Part shown: piece by piece, positions 26,244-34,410 of the stretch
How positions within the stretch are numbered: the stretch's first letter is position 1
Layout of the letters: each line of letters opens with the position of its first letter
From: Pseudonocardia oroxyli
GTDB lineage: Bacteria > Actinomycetota > Actinomycetes > Mycobacteriales > Pseudonocardiaceae
Direction: 5' to 3'
Length of the DNA: 64,000 bases
NCBI RefSeq assembly: GCF_900102195.1
Contig: NZ_FNBE01000011.1
Coordinates: 1-64,000, forward strand
Translations under genes and position numbers: made by a program
Notes under the pieces: model-generated
The model's database searches: none
What the model was told of the DNA's origin: nothing
Seen by the model: the letters and a program-made list of their open reading frames with translations, nothing else

Positions 26244-27796
26244 TCTTCGGTCAACCACACCTCGTCGATGCGGACCAAACCGTCGGCGATCGTCTTGACG
26301 CCCTGCACCTTCGACGTGTACATCATCGCGCTCGGCACCCGCCAGAGCGGCAGGAAGGGCATGTCGGCGACCAGTGCGCGCTGGACCGTCGCGTACGCGG
26401 CCTTTCGTTCGGCCTCGTCACCCGACGAACGGCCCTTGACCAGGGCCGCGTCCACCTCGGGGTTGGAGTAGCCCATGAAGTTTCGCGGACTCTTGCTGTT
26501 GAACCCGTCGTAGAGCACCGGCTCGGGGTCCGCCAGGAAGAATCCGGTGATCCCCATGTCGTAGTCCCCCGCCACGACGGCCGCCTGGGTCGTGGCCTGG
26601 GCGTTCACCGAGACTTCCAGCCCTTTCAGCTCACTCAGCAGAGTCTGGACGCCCTCGGCGGTCGACCGCGTGCGCGTCACGGTCAGGATGGAGAACTTGA
26701 TAGGGCCACCGTTGGCCGCGACTGCCTCGTCGATCAACCGCTGCGCCTCGGCGCGGTTCGCCGGAGGATACTGTGTGGACGCGTCGTAAAAGGTGGTGCC
26801 GACCGGGGCCATGGTCGTGGCGAGATCAGCCTTGCCACCTTGCACGAGCTCGTTCAGGAGATTGAGGTCGACGCCCAGTTGGACCGCCTTGCGCACGCGA
26901 ACGTCGTTGAACGGTGCGCGTTTCTCGTTGAACACGAAACCCTGGGCTCCGCCGACAGCGGTCCTGAGCACCTGGAACCCGGCAGCCTCAGCCGTGGAGG
27001 CCAGCTGAAAGTCCACCGAGTCGTGCATGATCTGTCCCTGTCCGGAGACCAGCGCGTTGTACTTCTGCTGTGAGTCCGGGATGGGGCGGATGACGATCTC
27101 ATCGAGGTATGGGCGCGGAGCGTCGAAGTACTTCGGATTCTTGACCAGTGTCATGTGGTCGTCACGGAGCCATTCCTTGAGGACGAACGGTCCGGCCCCC
27201 AACGGGGCGTCCGGCGTGGCCTCGAGCGAGGTGGGGGACGCGATGAAATTGATGGGATAGGTGGCGAGCGACCGTGGCCACTGACCATTCGGGGCGGCAA
27301 GGACGATCTGGAGCGTTCGGTCGTCCACCACGTTCAGGGCCGACATCGCTCGAACCACGGGTAGCGCGAAGCTGGTGCTGCCTTGGGCACCATGCCGCTC
27401 CCAATTGGATTTGACTGCCGCGGCGTCGAACGGTGTCCCGTCAGTGAAGACGAGTCCCGGTCGCAGCTTCAAGGTCCAGGTCGTGTTGTCGGCGGTCTGC
27501 AACGACTCGGCCATGGACATCTGGAGGTTGCCGGCCGCATCCTGGAGAACGAGACCGCCGAAGATCGAGAAGCCGGCGAGCCCGTCACCTCGGGTCGCGG
27601 TCAGCGAGACCCCCATCTTGGTCGGGTTGATGCCCTGGGTCTCGGCCTGATTCAGGAGCGTCAGCGTCCCGCCGGACCTCGGCTCCGACGAACTGGCCGC
27701 TCCCCCGTTCGAACCTTGGGTCCCCGCCGCACAACCAGCTGCGAGCAGGGCCCCACTCAGCAGCAATGCGAGCTTGGTGCTCCACTTACCCAGCAT
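26240..27796 (-). CDS. Orphan ABC substrate-binding lipoprotein (SBP_bac_5 type)
   Basis: A periplasmic-type (cell-surface) solute-binding protein for peptides, nickel or other small molecules. ATG 27796 follows AAGGA. The leader LALLLSGALLAAGC contains a lipobox with the lipidated cysteine. The mature part has family features: GINPTKMGVSLTATRGDGLA, TWTLKLRPGLVFTDGTPFD and a closing LVADMPFLPLW. It has 518 residues, full length for the family. No permease or ATPase gene lies beside it. Immediately downstream is an IS630 remnant, so the rest of the operon was probably lost. Ligand unknown. Confidence 0.87.
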   Translation of the reverse strand: MLGKWSTKLALLLSGALLAAGCAAGTQGSNGGAASSSEPRSGGTLTLLNQAETQGINPTKMGVSLTATRGDGLAGFSIFGGLVLQDAAGNLQMSMAESLQTADNTTWTLKLRPGLVFTDGTPFDAAAVKSNWERHGAQGSTSFALPVVRAMSALNVVDDRTLQIVLAAPNGQWPRSLATYPINFIASPTSLEATPDAPLGAGPFVLKEWLRDDHMTLVKNPKYFDAPRPYLDEIVIRPIPDSQQKYNALVSGQGQIMHDSVDFQLASTAEAAGFQVLRTAVGGAQGFVFNEKRAPFNDVRVRKAVQLGVDLNLLNELVQGGKADLATTMAPVGTTFYDASTQYPPANRAEAQRLIDEAVAANGGPIKFSILTVTRTRSTAEGVQTLLSELKGLEVSVNAQATTQAAVVAGDYDMGITGFFLADPEPVLYDGFNSKSPRNFMGYSNPEVDAALVKGRSSGDEAERKAAYATVQRALVADMPFLPLWRVPSAMMYTSKVQGVKTIADGLVRIDEVWLTED

Positions 27797-28087
27797 GGGA
27801 ATCCTTCTTCGTGTAAGAGTCGACGCCCTCGGTGCCGACCGTGTTGCGTCGGCGGATCGCTGTCGAGAGCCGGAATGGGCTCCGAACGACCGTCGCCTTG
27901 TCAAGAGCATCGATCGCTTGATACCACCATCGCACATGCGGAGCGCAGGAACGACAGACATGATCTCCGGGTCGCCCTATCGGGCACACCGCAGGATTCG
28001 CCGTGAACGAGAACGGCGTAATCGGATGGACAGGACTCCAGTGCGCCGCGACCAGTGCACGCAATACGCGCACCGGACAGGAACTCG

Positions 28088-29572
28088 CTAGCCCATACGC
28101 GCCATCACCGACCGAACAGCTTCGAGCCGGAATCGGTCGACGAAAGGACCGACAGATCCCGGGGGACGCCCATTCGGCAGCATCGACGGAATGAGAGCAC
28201 GCTGACGCTTTGCGCTTCGGTGCAGCAGGTGCAGGATCCGTCTGTCCGTATCGGGCCCGGCCTCGCGCACCAGATCCTCCAAAGCCGCGTCGGCCTCGTG
28301 CACACTCGTGGGCTGGAACCCGACGAGTGACTCGACGTCGGCGAGATGGCTCGCGGCCAGGCTCGGGCCGTGCCGGAGGACCAGCTGTATGTGGTTCAGC
28401 AGGTCATCGGTCACCACACGGTCGTACGGACGGGTCGGGCCCACCCAGGCGTCGAGCGCTCGAACCAGCGAACCACTCAGCGGTTCAGGTGTGTCGTCGA
28501 GATCGGGCGGGGCGGGATCGAGTTCCTCTCCCAGTTCTTCGGCAATCGCGGAGAGGACGGAGAAAGCGCCCGCCACCTCCCACGTCAGCCAGTTGACGTA
28601 GTCCGCGCGCTCCTCCGTGCGTAGCCGGGTGATGGCCTGCCGACCCGCGAGCCCGCCGACCACCTGATGGAAGTTCACCACCGCCGGATCGATGGGATCG
28701 CCCGAGGCCTCCACGTAGCGGTCGAAGATCCACGCAAGATCACCGAGCGGCTCGAACGCGTTGCGGACACGCAGCCCGGCGAGGTCGGCCTGAGGGTCCG
28801 TGACGTGGGCGAGCTCGAGGTCGTAGAGCCCGGTGATCGAGCCGCCGCGCTGGAGGAACTGGCCGGTGTCCTTGATCGCAAGGCCCATCCGGTCCCGATG
28901 CGTCGGCTGGTGGCGAAGGGCCCAGCGCGACCCGAACGCCACCAACGGCTCAGGGCGCGCCTGTTGGGCGCGGAACTTCCGCGCGCGCCTGCGGAACAGC
29001 GCAAGCTGTGCCTCGACCGGACTCGCCGGGACCTCGACGCCGGCGGCGGCGACCTCCTCGAGCGGGATGCGGTGGACCTGCACCAGATAGCCGACGTACT
29101 CGTCCAGCAGCGCCTGCTGCGTCACCGGGTCCGACACCCCGGTCAGCTGTCCCGAGCCGGTCAGGAGGTCCATCACCATCGCCTTCGGGCCCGCGGTGAG
29201 CCCGTAGACGTGCGGAACGGGGACCCCGTGCTTCTCGAGCAGGGCGTGGATCGCCGCCTCGGTCTCGAGCGACAGGTCGTTCCCCTCGGAACGCTCGCCG
29301 CGCAGGTAGAGCCGCCTCGGTTCGCCGCCGTTGACACCTCCCCCCTCCACGGCGTCGACGACATCGACGACGTCGACGCGCCAGGCAGCCCGCCAGCGCC
29401 CCTCACGCTCGATGGACGTGACCCGCCCGCCGACCATGGACTCGACCTGCGGCACCAGACTCTGCTCCGGCTCGGTTGCCGGTGGTGCGTGCTGCTTCAC
29501 GAACTCCTCTTTCCGCTCGGTGGGGATGCCGGCCGCCGCCGGTCTCAGATCATGGGGCCTCCGGTCCGACAT
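28088..29572 (-). CDS. Aminoglycoside-phosphotransferase-fold protein, degenerate catalytic loop
   Basis: Start ATG 29572 overlaps the end of the UGSC gene; the longer upstream frame is shadow. The 494-residue protein has the N-lobe (YLRGERSEGNDLSLETEAAI, HGVPVPHVYGL) and hinge (AMVMDLLTGSGQL) of the APH family. The C-lobe metal-binding region is GLYDLELAHVTDPQADLAGL, like the family's D-W-E-L-A-H. Upstream, the usual H-G-D catalytic loop reads as THRDRMGLAIKD, so the phosphotransfer site is altered. A C-terminal extension of about 150 residues is present. Its operon suggests a role with the UGSC selenoprotein, perhaps substrate activation or a pseudokinase. Confidence 0.75.
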   Translation of the reverse strand: MSDRRPHDLRPAAAGIPTERKEEFVKQHAPPATEPEQSLVPQVESMVGGRVTSIEREGRWRAAWRVDVVDVVDAVEGGGVNGGEPRRLYLRGERSEGNDLSLETEAAIHALLEKHGVPVPHVYGLTAGPKAMVMDLLTGSGQLTGVSDPVTQQALLDEYVGYLVQVHRIPLEEVAAAGVEVPASPVEAQLALFRRRARKFRAQQARPEPLVAFGSRWALRHQPTHRDRMGLAIKDTGQFLQRGGSITGLYDLELAHVTDPQADLAGLRVRNAFEPLGDLAWIFDRYVEASGDPIDPAVVNFHQVVGGLAGRQAITRLRTEERADYVNWLTWEVAGAFSVLSAIAEELGEELDPAPPDLDDTPEPLSGSLVRALDAWVGPTRPYDRVVTDDLLNHIQLVLRHGPSLAASHLADVESLVGFQPTSVHEADAALEDLVREAGPDTDRRILHLLHRSAKRQRALIPSMLPNGRPPGSVGPFVDRFRLEAVRSVMARMG

Positions 29573-30146
29573 CTCCGTTGAGAAGGCGTTCGGCCCAGTC
29601 GGCCAGCTGGACCGCCCGCTGCTCGACGAGTTCCGGCGGGATGTTCTGCACCGGATGGTCGAGCACGACGAACGGCAGGGGGACGTCGCTCTTCTGCAAC
29701 GCGAAGATGCGGTCGACGGCCGCACGGAACGGCTCGGTGGTGACGACGAACGCGGAGACTCCAGCGCGCTGGAGGATTGCCGAGTCGAGCGCACGGCTCA
29801 ACGAGCAGCTGCCTCAATCGTTGACACCATCGAGCACCAGTGCCCGCTCGCGGGACAGCTGACCGAACAGCTGGGGCTGCTTGTCGATCGGGTCCCTGCC
29901 GACGGGCCGCACGATGATCTCGTCGCGCACCGCGATCCCGCGCCGGCGGAGCTCGGCCTGGGTCGCCCTGATGATGTTGATCGAGTTCGGTTTGTCGTTG
30001 TCGACGAGGACGACCTCGCGCAGCTGCGGACGGACGTTGATGCTGTACCGGCCCGACCGTGCGCGCGGCATCGGGCTCACGAGTTCGGCGTACCCGTCGT
30101 CGGCAGCGCGGTCCATGGGATCCTCCATCGAGGTGTCGGCGATCAT
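29550..30146 (-). CDS. UGSC-family selenoprotein (in-frame TGA read as selenocysteine)
   Basis: The frame from ATG 30146 runs to a stop at 29550 with one internal TGA (29816-29814). Translation around it is GVND-U-GSCSLSR, exactly the U-G-S-C motif that names this redox family. Upstream residues 49-54 read DNDKPN, as in the family's N-terminal segment. Downstream VSAFVVTTEPF and FVVLDHPVQNIPPELVEQRA continue the family's C-terminal half without a shift. The product is 198 residues with Sec at 111. ATG overlaps the previous stop by four bases. Without selenocysteine insertion only a 110-residue fragment would form. It is presumably a cytosolic thiol/selenol redox enzyme; its substrate is unknown. 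Confidence 0.85.
29777..29801 (-). promoter_or_regulatory. Candidate bacterial SECIS hairpin
   Basis: Starting 13 bases after the TGA, TTG-AG-CCG pairs with CGG-CAA to make a 6-bp stem with a 2-base bulge and an 11-base loop (TGCGCTCGACT). The loop lies 21-31 bases past the TGA, within the range used by SelB-dependent SECIS elements. A second palindrome, CTCCAGCGCGCTGGAG, follows. Confidence 0.45.
29814..29816 (-). other. Recoded TGA (selenocysteine) codon
   Basis: This TGA sits at the U position of the U-G-S-C motif, with coding similarity to the family on both sides in the same frame. Confidence 0.83.
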
Positions 30147-31165
30147 GTGTCGGCGATTCGTCTGCTGATGAACTCGTGCGAGCCCACCCAGCCCGGGACG
30201 ACTGCGGAGAACCGGCCCCCGGCAGCCCCTCCTTCGACGACGTACAACAGGCCAGGGTTGTCCACGGGTGAGCGCATGGCGCCCCGGACGACCTTGCTCT
30301 CGGCTCGCGGGTTCTCGGGGATGCGCCCCAGCCGGGCGAGCTCGTCGGTCGGTCTGCGGGCGTGCTCGAAGAGGTACTCCCGGACCTGGTCGCGCGAGAA
30401 CCGCCGGGAGACGGTCTCCGCATGGTCCGGGCCGAGCACGACCAGGTACAACCCGTGGTGCCAGTAGTAGCTGGTCGATCCCGCATGGGCCAGGCAGTCG
30501 GCGATCGTGTCGAGGATGCCTTCGGCTTCGAAGGAGTAGTGGTTGTTGACGCTGTTCGGGCCCTCCGCCGAGCAGACGGAGACGGCCGAGACCTCCGCAG
30601 GGAGCCCCGACTGGGCGTGGAAGGGCGGGAAGTGGGTGTCCGGACGCTCCGCGATCAGGAAACTGATCCGGCCCGGGTGGCCCATGGTCCCGTTGGCGCG
30701 CATGGCACCCCCCTGCGACCCGCAGAAATAGCGCAGCATCTGGGCGAACCGTCCGACCGTGGCATTCGGCCTGCTGTTGGCCCCGCCGACCGAGTTGCCG
30801 CCGTACGCGAAACCGACCTCGGTGACGACCGGCCCGCTCACGACGACAAGCACCGCGACACCACCGGTGGTCACCTCGACACCCGCCAGATTCAGACGCT
30901 CGTCGAAGACCGCCTCGGTCAGCGGCCGCAGGACCCGGCCGTACTCCGGACGACAGCCCGCCATGACGGCCATGGCCGCGACCTGTTCGGCGCAGACCTC
31001 GGTGTCCTGCCCAGCGATGGAGGTCAGTACCTCCTCACCGTCCCAGTGCAGCGCGTCGAGCATGCGGTCGACGAGAACCCGGTAGGGCGGCACGACCGGC
31101 AGCCCGTCGGACCACCCGACTTCGAAGCAGTGCTCGATCGCGTCGACCAAGGACCCGCCGCTCAC
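30143..31165 (-). CDS. GLPVVPP-motif protein of UGSC operon
   Basis: GTG 31165 overlaps the dehydrogenase stop (GTGA), and the stop overlaps the UGSC start (ATGA). The 340-residue protein begins SGGSLVDAIEHCFEVGWSDG and carries the striking GLPVVPPYRVLVDRML segment near residue 20, then AGCRPEYGRVLRPLTEAV, SGPVVTEVGFAYGGNSVGGA and a C-terminal half with STSYYWHHGLYLVVLGPDHA. I know this type as an uncharacterised protein found beside UGSC genes, but no reaction is established. It has no membrane segment or signal peptide. Strict coupling suggests a complex or sequential step with the selenoprotein. Confidence 0.72.
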   Translation of the reverse strand: MSGGSLVDAIEHCFEVGWSDGLPVVPPYRVLVDRMLDALHWDGEEVLTSIAGQDTEVCAEQVAAMAVMAGCRPEYGRVLRPLTEAVFDERLNLAGVEVTTGGVAVLVVVSGPVVTEVGFAYGGNSVGGANSRPNATVGRFAQMLRYFCGSQGGAMRANGTMGHPGRISFLIAERPDTHFPPFHAQSGLPAEVSAVSVCSAEGPNSVNNHYSFEAEGILDTIADCLAHAGSTSYYWHHGLYLVVLGPDHAETVSRRFSRDQVREYLFEHARRPTDELARLGRIPENPRAESKVVRGAMRSPVDNPGLLYVVEGGAAGGRFSAVVPGWVGSHEFISRRIADT

Positions 31166-32184
31166 CGGGCACCTCCCTCGCAGGCGCCGACGCCTGCCGG
31201 CAGCGGCGACACCGGATAGCCGTGTTCCCGGTCCACCGAATTGATCAACGGCCGGCCGGTCTCGAGGCGGTCCAGGTTCGTCGCCAGGGTGCGCACGATC
31301 TCCTCGTCCCGCCGTGGCGTCGTCCAGGAGGAATGACCGCCGAGGAACAGGTCGGGGCAGTCCCACAGCGGGCTGTCGGCGCCGGGGGGTTCCTCGTCCA
31401 CGGTGTCGAGGGCCGCCCCGGCCAGCTCGCCCGCCCGCAGGGCGGTCACCAGCGCGTCCTCGTCGACGAGTCCACCGCGGGCGACATTGACGACGTGTCC
31501 GTGCCTCGGCATCGTCTCGAGTTCGGCCGCCCCGATGATGCCGCGGGTCGCCGGCGTCCTTGGAAGCGCGAGCACCAGGTCGTCGGTCTCCCGGAGGACG
31601 CCGAGAAGATCATCCGTCCCGTACACCCGGGGCGCCCCCTCGACAGGGCGCGGACGACGGACGACGACCGAGAGCTCCACGGAGAACGGGGCCAGCAGCG
31701 CACAGACCCGACTACCGACCGGCCCGTATCCGAGTACGGTCACTCGGCGCCCGGCCAGCACCCCCGGCGCGTGCATCGCCCAGCGGCGCCTGCGCTGGTT
31801 CTCCCCGGCCGCGGCGAACCGCTTGACCAGGAACAAGAGCTGTCCGACGACGTACTCGGCCATCGGCCCGCTCGTCGATCCGGCGGCGTTCGCGATCACG
31901 ACGGAGGCCGGGAGGCCGGGCGCCGGGAGAAGATGGTCGACCCCGACCGAGCCCAGCTGGACGAGCCGCAGCCGCGACGCCGATCCCCACCGACCGCGCG
32001 GCGGGTTGATGGCGAACAGCACCTCGATCTCCGGCAGGGCGTCGGCGAACGCTCGCTCGTCCGGCAGGACACGGATGCGGCGGCCGCCGAGAAGGCCGGG
32101 GAACCGGTCGAGAGCCCGTGCGACACTGGGGTGGAACACGTGGACCAGCTCCACGCGGCGCCGCGCCCGCGTCAGATTCGTCAC
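31162..32184 (-). CDS. D-2-hydroxyacid dehydrogenase-family protein
   Basis: Start GTG 32184 overlaps the VOC gene stop (GTGA); upstream codons are shadow. The 340-residue protein has the NAD-binding GYGPVG at 152-157 and the catalytic set of the family: Arg236 in NVARGG, Glu265 in DTVDEEP and a His at 284 in GGHSSWT. That histidine sits in a slightly unusual context, since most relatives have P-H-x-(A/G)-x. It would reduce a 2-keto acid or oxidise a 2-hydroxy acid with NAD(P). It is the second gene of the five-gene UGSC operon. Confidence 0.83.
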   Translation of the reverse strand: MTNLTRARRRVELVHVFHPSVARALDRFPGLLGGRRIRVLPDERAFADALPEIEVLFAINPPRGRWGSASRLRLVQLGSVGVDHLLPAPGLPASVVIANAAGSTSGPMAEYVVGQLLFLVKRFAAAGENQRRRRWAMHAPGVLAGRRVTVLGYGPVGSRVCALLAPFSVELSVVVRRPRPVEGAPRVYGTDDLLGVLRETDDLVLALPRTPATRGIIGAAELETMPRHGHVVNVARGGLVDEDALVTALRAGELAGAALDTVDEEPPGADSPLWDCPDLFLGGHSSWTTPRRDEEIVRTLATNLDRLETGRPLINSVDREHGYPVSPLPAGVGACEGGAR

Positions 32185-32732
32185 CCGGCCGTCTCCACCC
32201 CGTGCGGAGGGGGCGACAGCTCCCGGACCGGGTCGCTGACACCGTCCCACTCGGATGCGGCGTCCCGGACGGTATCGGTCAGCCGGCGGTAACGCTCGGT
32301 GAGCTCCGCGATCTCGACGAGGGTGCTCGTGGCCCCGCCGGTGTCGAGGTAGACACTTCGACTGATGCCTTGCTGCACGACCTGCCAGGGCTGTTCCGCC
32401 GCCCGGGCCAGGGAGGAGTCGAAGTCGTCCGTCCAGTAGGAGACGTGGTGGAAGCCCTCCCGGCCGGAGTCCAGGAACTCGCGGTACGAGCTGGGCGTGT
32501 CGTCGAGCTGGGCGAGGAGCTCGATCTGCAGGGGCCCGGAGTTCGCCATCGCCAGGCACAGGAGCGGCTCCGCCGACCGGCCGCGGAAGGTCGCGCCGTG
32601 TTGACGGAACGACCTGAGGACGAACCACGGACCCACACCGTGACCGAGCCACTCCTCGATCGCGGCGTCCATGTCGCGGACGACGTAGGCGATCTGACGG
32701 ATGGCCCCCGGGAGAGCCCGCGCGCTCGCCAT
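32181..32732 (-). CDS. VOC-superfamily (glyoxalase_4-like) protein
   Basis: The 183-residue first gene of the UGSC operon starts at ATG 32732. Two beta-alpha-beta modules are visible: GAIRQIAYVVRDMDAAIEEW at the start and EGFHHVSYWTDDFDSSLARA in the second module. PLQIELLAQLDDTPSSYREF is typical of methylmalonyl-CoA epimerase-like and glyoxalase_4 members. Metal ligands could be the His of FHHVSYW and the Glu of LQIELL. Possible roles are epimerase, isomerase or ring-cleaving dioxygenase on an acyl or keto acid substrate. Confidence 0.8.
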   Translation of the reverse strand: MASARALPGAIRQIAYVVRDMDAAIEEWLGHGVGPWFVLRSFRQHGATFRGRSAEPLLCLAMANSGPLQIELLAQLDDTPSSYREFLDSGREGFHHVSYWTDDFDSSLARAAEQPWQVVQQGISRSVYLDTGGATSTLVEIAELTERYRRLTDTVRDAASEWDGVSDPVRELSPPPHGVETAG

Positions 32733-33081
32733 CGACCCTCCAGCGGTCCAAGTCGCACCATTCGGCCCGCACGGGCGTCGGCGTCGACGCGGTGGCGGAC
32801 CCTCGGCCCGACCGTCACAGGCCGCGATTTTATGAGCATGTTCGTGGTGTCCGCAAGGACGAAACAGAGAAGTCCGGCATCTTCGAAAGATGCGGGCCGC
32901 GCGACGGAGATCGCGATGCGTCCCGCCGACTTCGCCATACCCTGCAGCTCAAGCCCCCTGCGGCGCCCTCACCACATCCGGCTCCATCACCTCCGATGCC
33001 GCAGCGGCGGTCGAACGCCGTCTTGTGCAGGGACCTGGATCTGATTAGATTTGCGGTAGGCCCAGGCCACCGGGGGACGAG
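32733..33081. promoter_or_regulatory. Divergent promoter region between UGSC and KAS III operons
   Basis: This 349-base gene-free gap separates two divergent operons. Its right end holds a rightward promoter: TTGTGC (33023-33028), a 17-base spacer and TAGATT (33046-33051). The leftward promoter for the VOC gene is not obvious, though the AT-rich GATTTTATGAGCATG near 32830 is a candidate. No strong hairpin is seen. Confidence 0.55.
33023..33051 (+). promoter_or_regulatory. Promoter of the KAS III-like operon
   Basis: TTGTGC and TAGATT with 17-bp spacing lie about 30 bases upstream of the GTG at 33082. The -10 hexamer TAGATT and spacing are identical to the promoter at 42043-42071. Confidence 0.55.
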
Positions 33082-34146
33082 GTGACGGCAGTGCGGCTGT
33101 CTCCTCTGGACATCGCCGGGGTCGGCGTGGACCTCCCCGAGCCGGTGGACGTCCGTGCGCTCGCCACCGCGCAGGGCGCACCGGTGGACGGCTACCGCGG
33201 CTGGATCTCGGCCTGTCACGGCGGGGCCGGCGATCACCCGAGCAGCATGGGCGTTCGCGCCCTCGAACGGGCGCTGGCGGACGCGCGCGTGTCGGCGGCC
33301 GAGCTCCGGCTCGTCCTCTTCTGTGGGGCGTCTCGCGACTACCCACCCTCGTGGTCGGTGTCCACCGAGATCATGCGGCTCGCTGGGGCGAGCGACCACT
33401 GCCTCGGCCTCGACACGTCGGCGGGCTGTCTCGCGACTCTCACCGGGCTCGACCTCGCGCACGGTTGGCTCGCCCTGCACGGCGGCGGACACGCTGCGGT
33501 CGTCGCCGCCGAACGGTGGTCGCACACGATCGACCACGGCGACCCGGCGTCGAGTGCGCTGTGGTCCTACGGGGACGGCGCCGCCGCCGCGGTGGTCGCC
33601 CTCGACGCAGGCGCTGCGGGCCGCCTGCGTTTCCTCGGCGCGGAGTTCCGCAGCCGCAGCGCGTACAACGGCTACGTTCGGATCGAGTACGGCGGCACGC
33701 GCGCGCCCGTGGCTCCCGCCGGGGTGGACCCGCACCGGCGCCGCGTCGTCGGCCGCTCGCGGGACGAGGTCATCGCCGCCTACCGCGAGGGTTACGCCGC
33801 CGCCTACGCCGCGCTGCGGGCGCGGTTCCCGGCCGAACCCACCCACCTGGTGTGCAACCAGATCAGCCCGGGAGTCGTCGGCACCATCTCCTCGGAGCTC
33901 GATCTCGAGGATCGGACGACCGTCACCGGCCACGAGACGGGCCACCTCGGCGGCCCCGACGTCCTCGTCGGGCTGCGCCGCTACCTCGACGAGGAGCACG
34001 ACGACCAGGCCGTCGTGCTGGCCGCGAGCGCGTCGTACGCCTTCGGCACCGGTCTGCTGGTCGCCGATCGATCCCGGGAACCCCGGCCGCCGCACGGCCC
34101 ACCGTCTGTGGAGCCCGCCGGCACGAGGAAGGGTGTCACGCCATGA
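33082..34146 (+). CDS. Ketoacyl-synthase III-like thiolase-fold enzyme
   Basis: GTG 33082 follows GGGGGAC. The 354-residue protein has the KAS III/HMG-CoA-synthase fold with the nucleophile Cys116 in LDTSAGCLATLTGLDLA. Where KAS III enzymes have HQAN the sequence reads CNQIS (Asn259), and where they have a GN(T/S) motif it reads TGHETGHLGG (His284/288). The His and Asn of the C-H-N triad therefore seem exchanged or replaced. The reaction may be an unusual Claisen condensation, a thioester transfer or a retro-Claisen step. It leads a four-gene operon and overlaps the NifU-like gene (ATGA). Confidence 0.8.
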   Translation: MTAVRLSPLDIAGVGVDLPEPVDVRALATAQGAPVDGYRGWISACHGGAGDHPSSMGVRALERALADARVSAAELRLVLFCGASRDYPPSWSVSTEIMRLAGASDHCLGLDTSAGCLATLTGLDLAHGWLALHGGGHAAVVAAERWSHTIDHGDPASSALWSYGDGAAAAVVALDAGAAGRLRFLGAEFRSRSAYNGYVRIEYGGTRAPVAPAGVDPHRRRVVGRSRDEVIAAYREGYAAAYAALRARFPAEPTHLVCNQISPGVVGTISSELDLEDRTTVTGHETGHLGGPDVLVGLRRYLDEEHDDQAVVLAASASYAFGTGLLVADRSREPRPPHGPPSVEPAGTRKGVTP

Positions 34147-34400
34147 GTTCCGCCGTAGTCGCCGCACTCGACGACATCCGGCCCGGGCTGGAGGCCGACG
34201 GGTTCGGTCTGTTCGTGGCGTCGGTCGAGGCCGGGCACGTCACGGTCTGTCTGCAGGCGCTGCCCGGCGCCTGCCACGACTGCCTCGTGCCCGACGACCT
34301 GCTCCAGCAGATCGTCGAGTCCGCGATCCGCGGCGCCGACCCGACGGTGGACCGCGTGACCCTGGTCAAACAGGGGTTCGACACCCCGAAGGCGCACTGA
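34143..34400 (+). CDS. NifU-like (Fe-S scaffold C-terminal domain) small protein
   Basis: The 85-residue protein overlaps the KAS III-like gene by four bases. It consists of a single NifU C-terminal-like domain: ALDDIRPGLEADGFGLFVAS, then LPGACHDCLVP with the Cys-x2-Cys pair that holds an Fe-S cluster in Nfu-type scaffolds, then an amphipathic helix. Alternatively it only uses the fold. An Fe-S carrier coupled to a thiolase-fold enzyme is unexpected and may point to a radical or Fe-S dependent partner encoded elsewhere. Confidence 0.8.
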   Translation: MSSAVVAALDDIRPGLEADGFGLFVASVEAGHVTVCLQALPGACHDCLVPDDLLQQIVESAIRGADPTVDRVTLVKQGFDTPKAH

Positions 34401-34410
34401 GGAGAACCCG

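Noticed and set aside
25529-27073. A 514-codon plus-strand frame
   Set aside because: It crosses the IS630 remnant and the antisense of the SBP gene. No family pattern is present in it.
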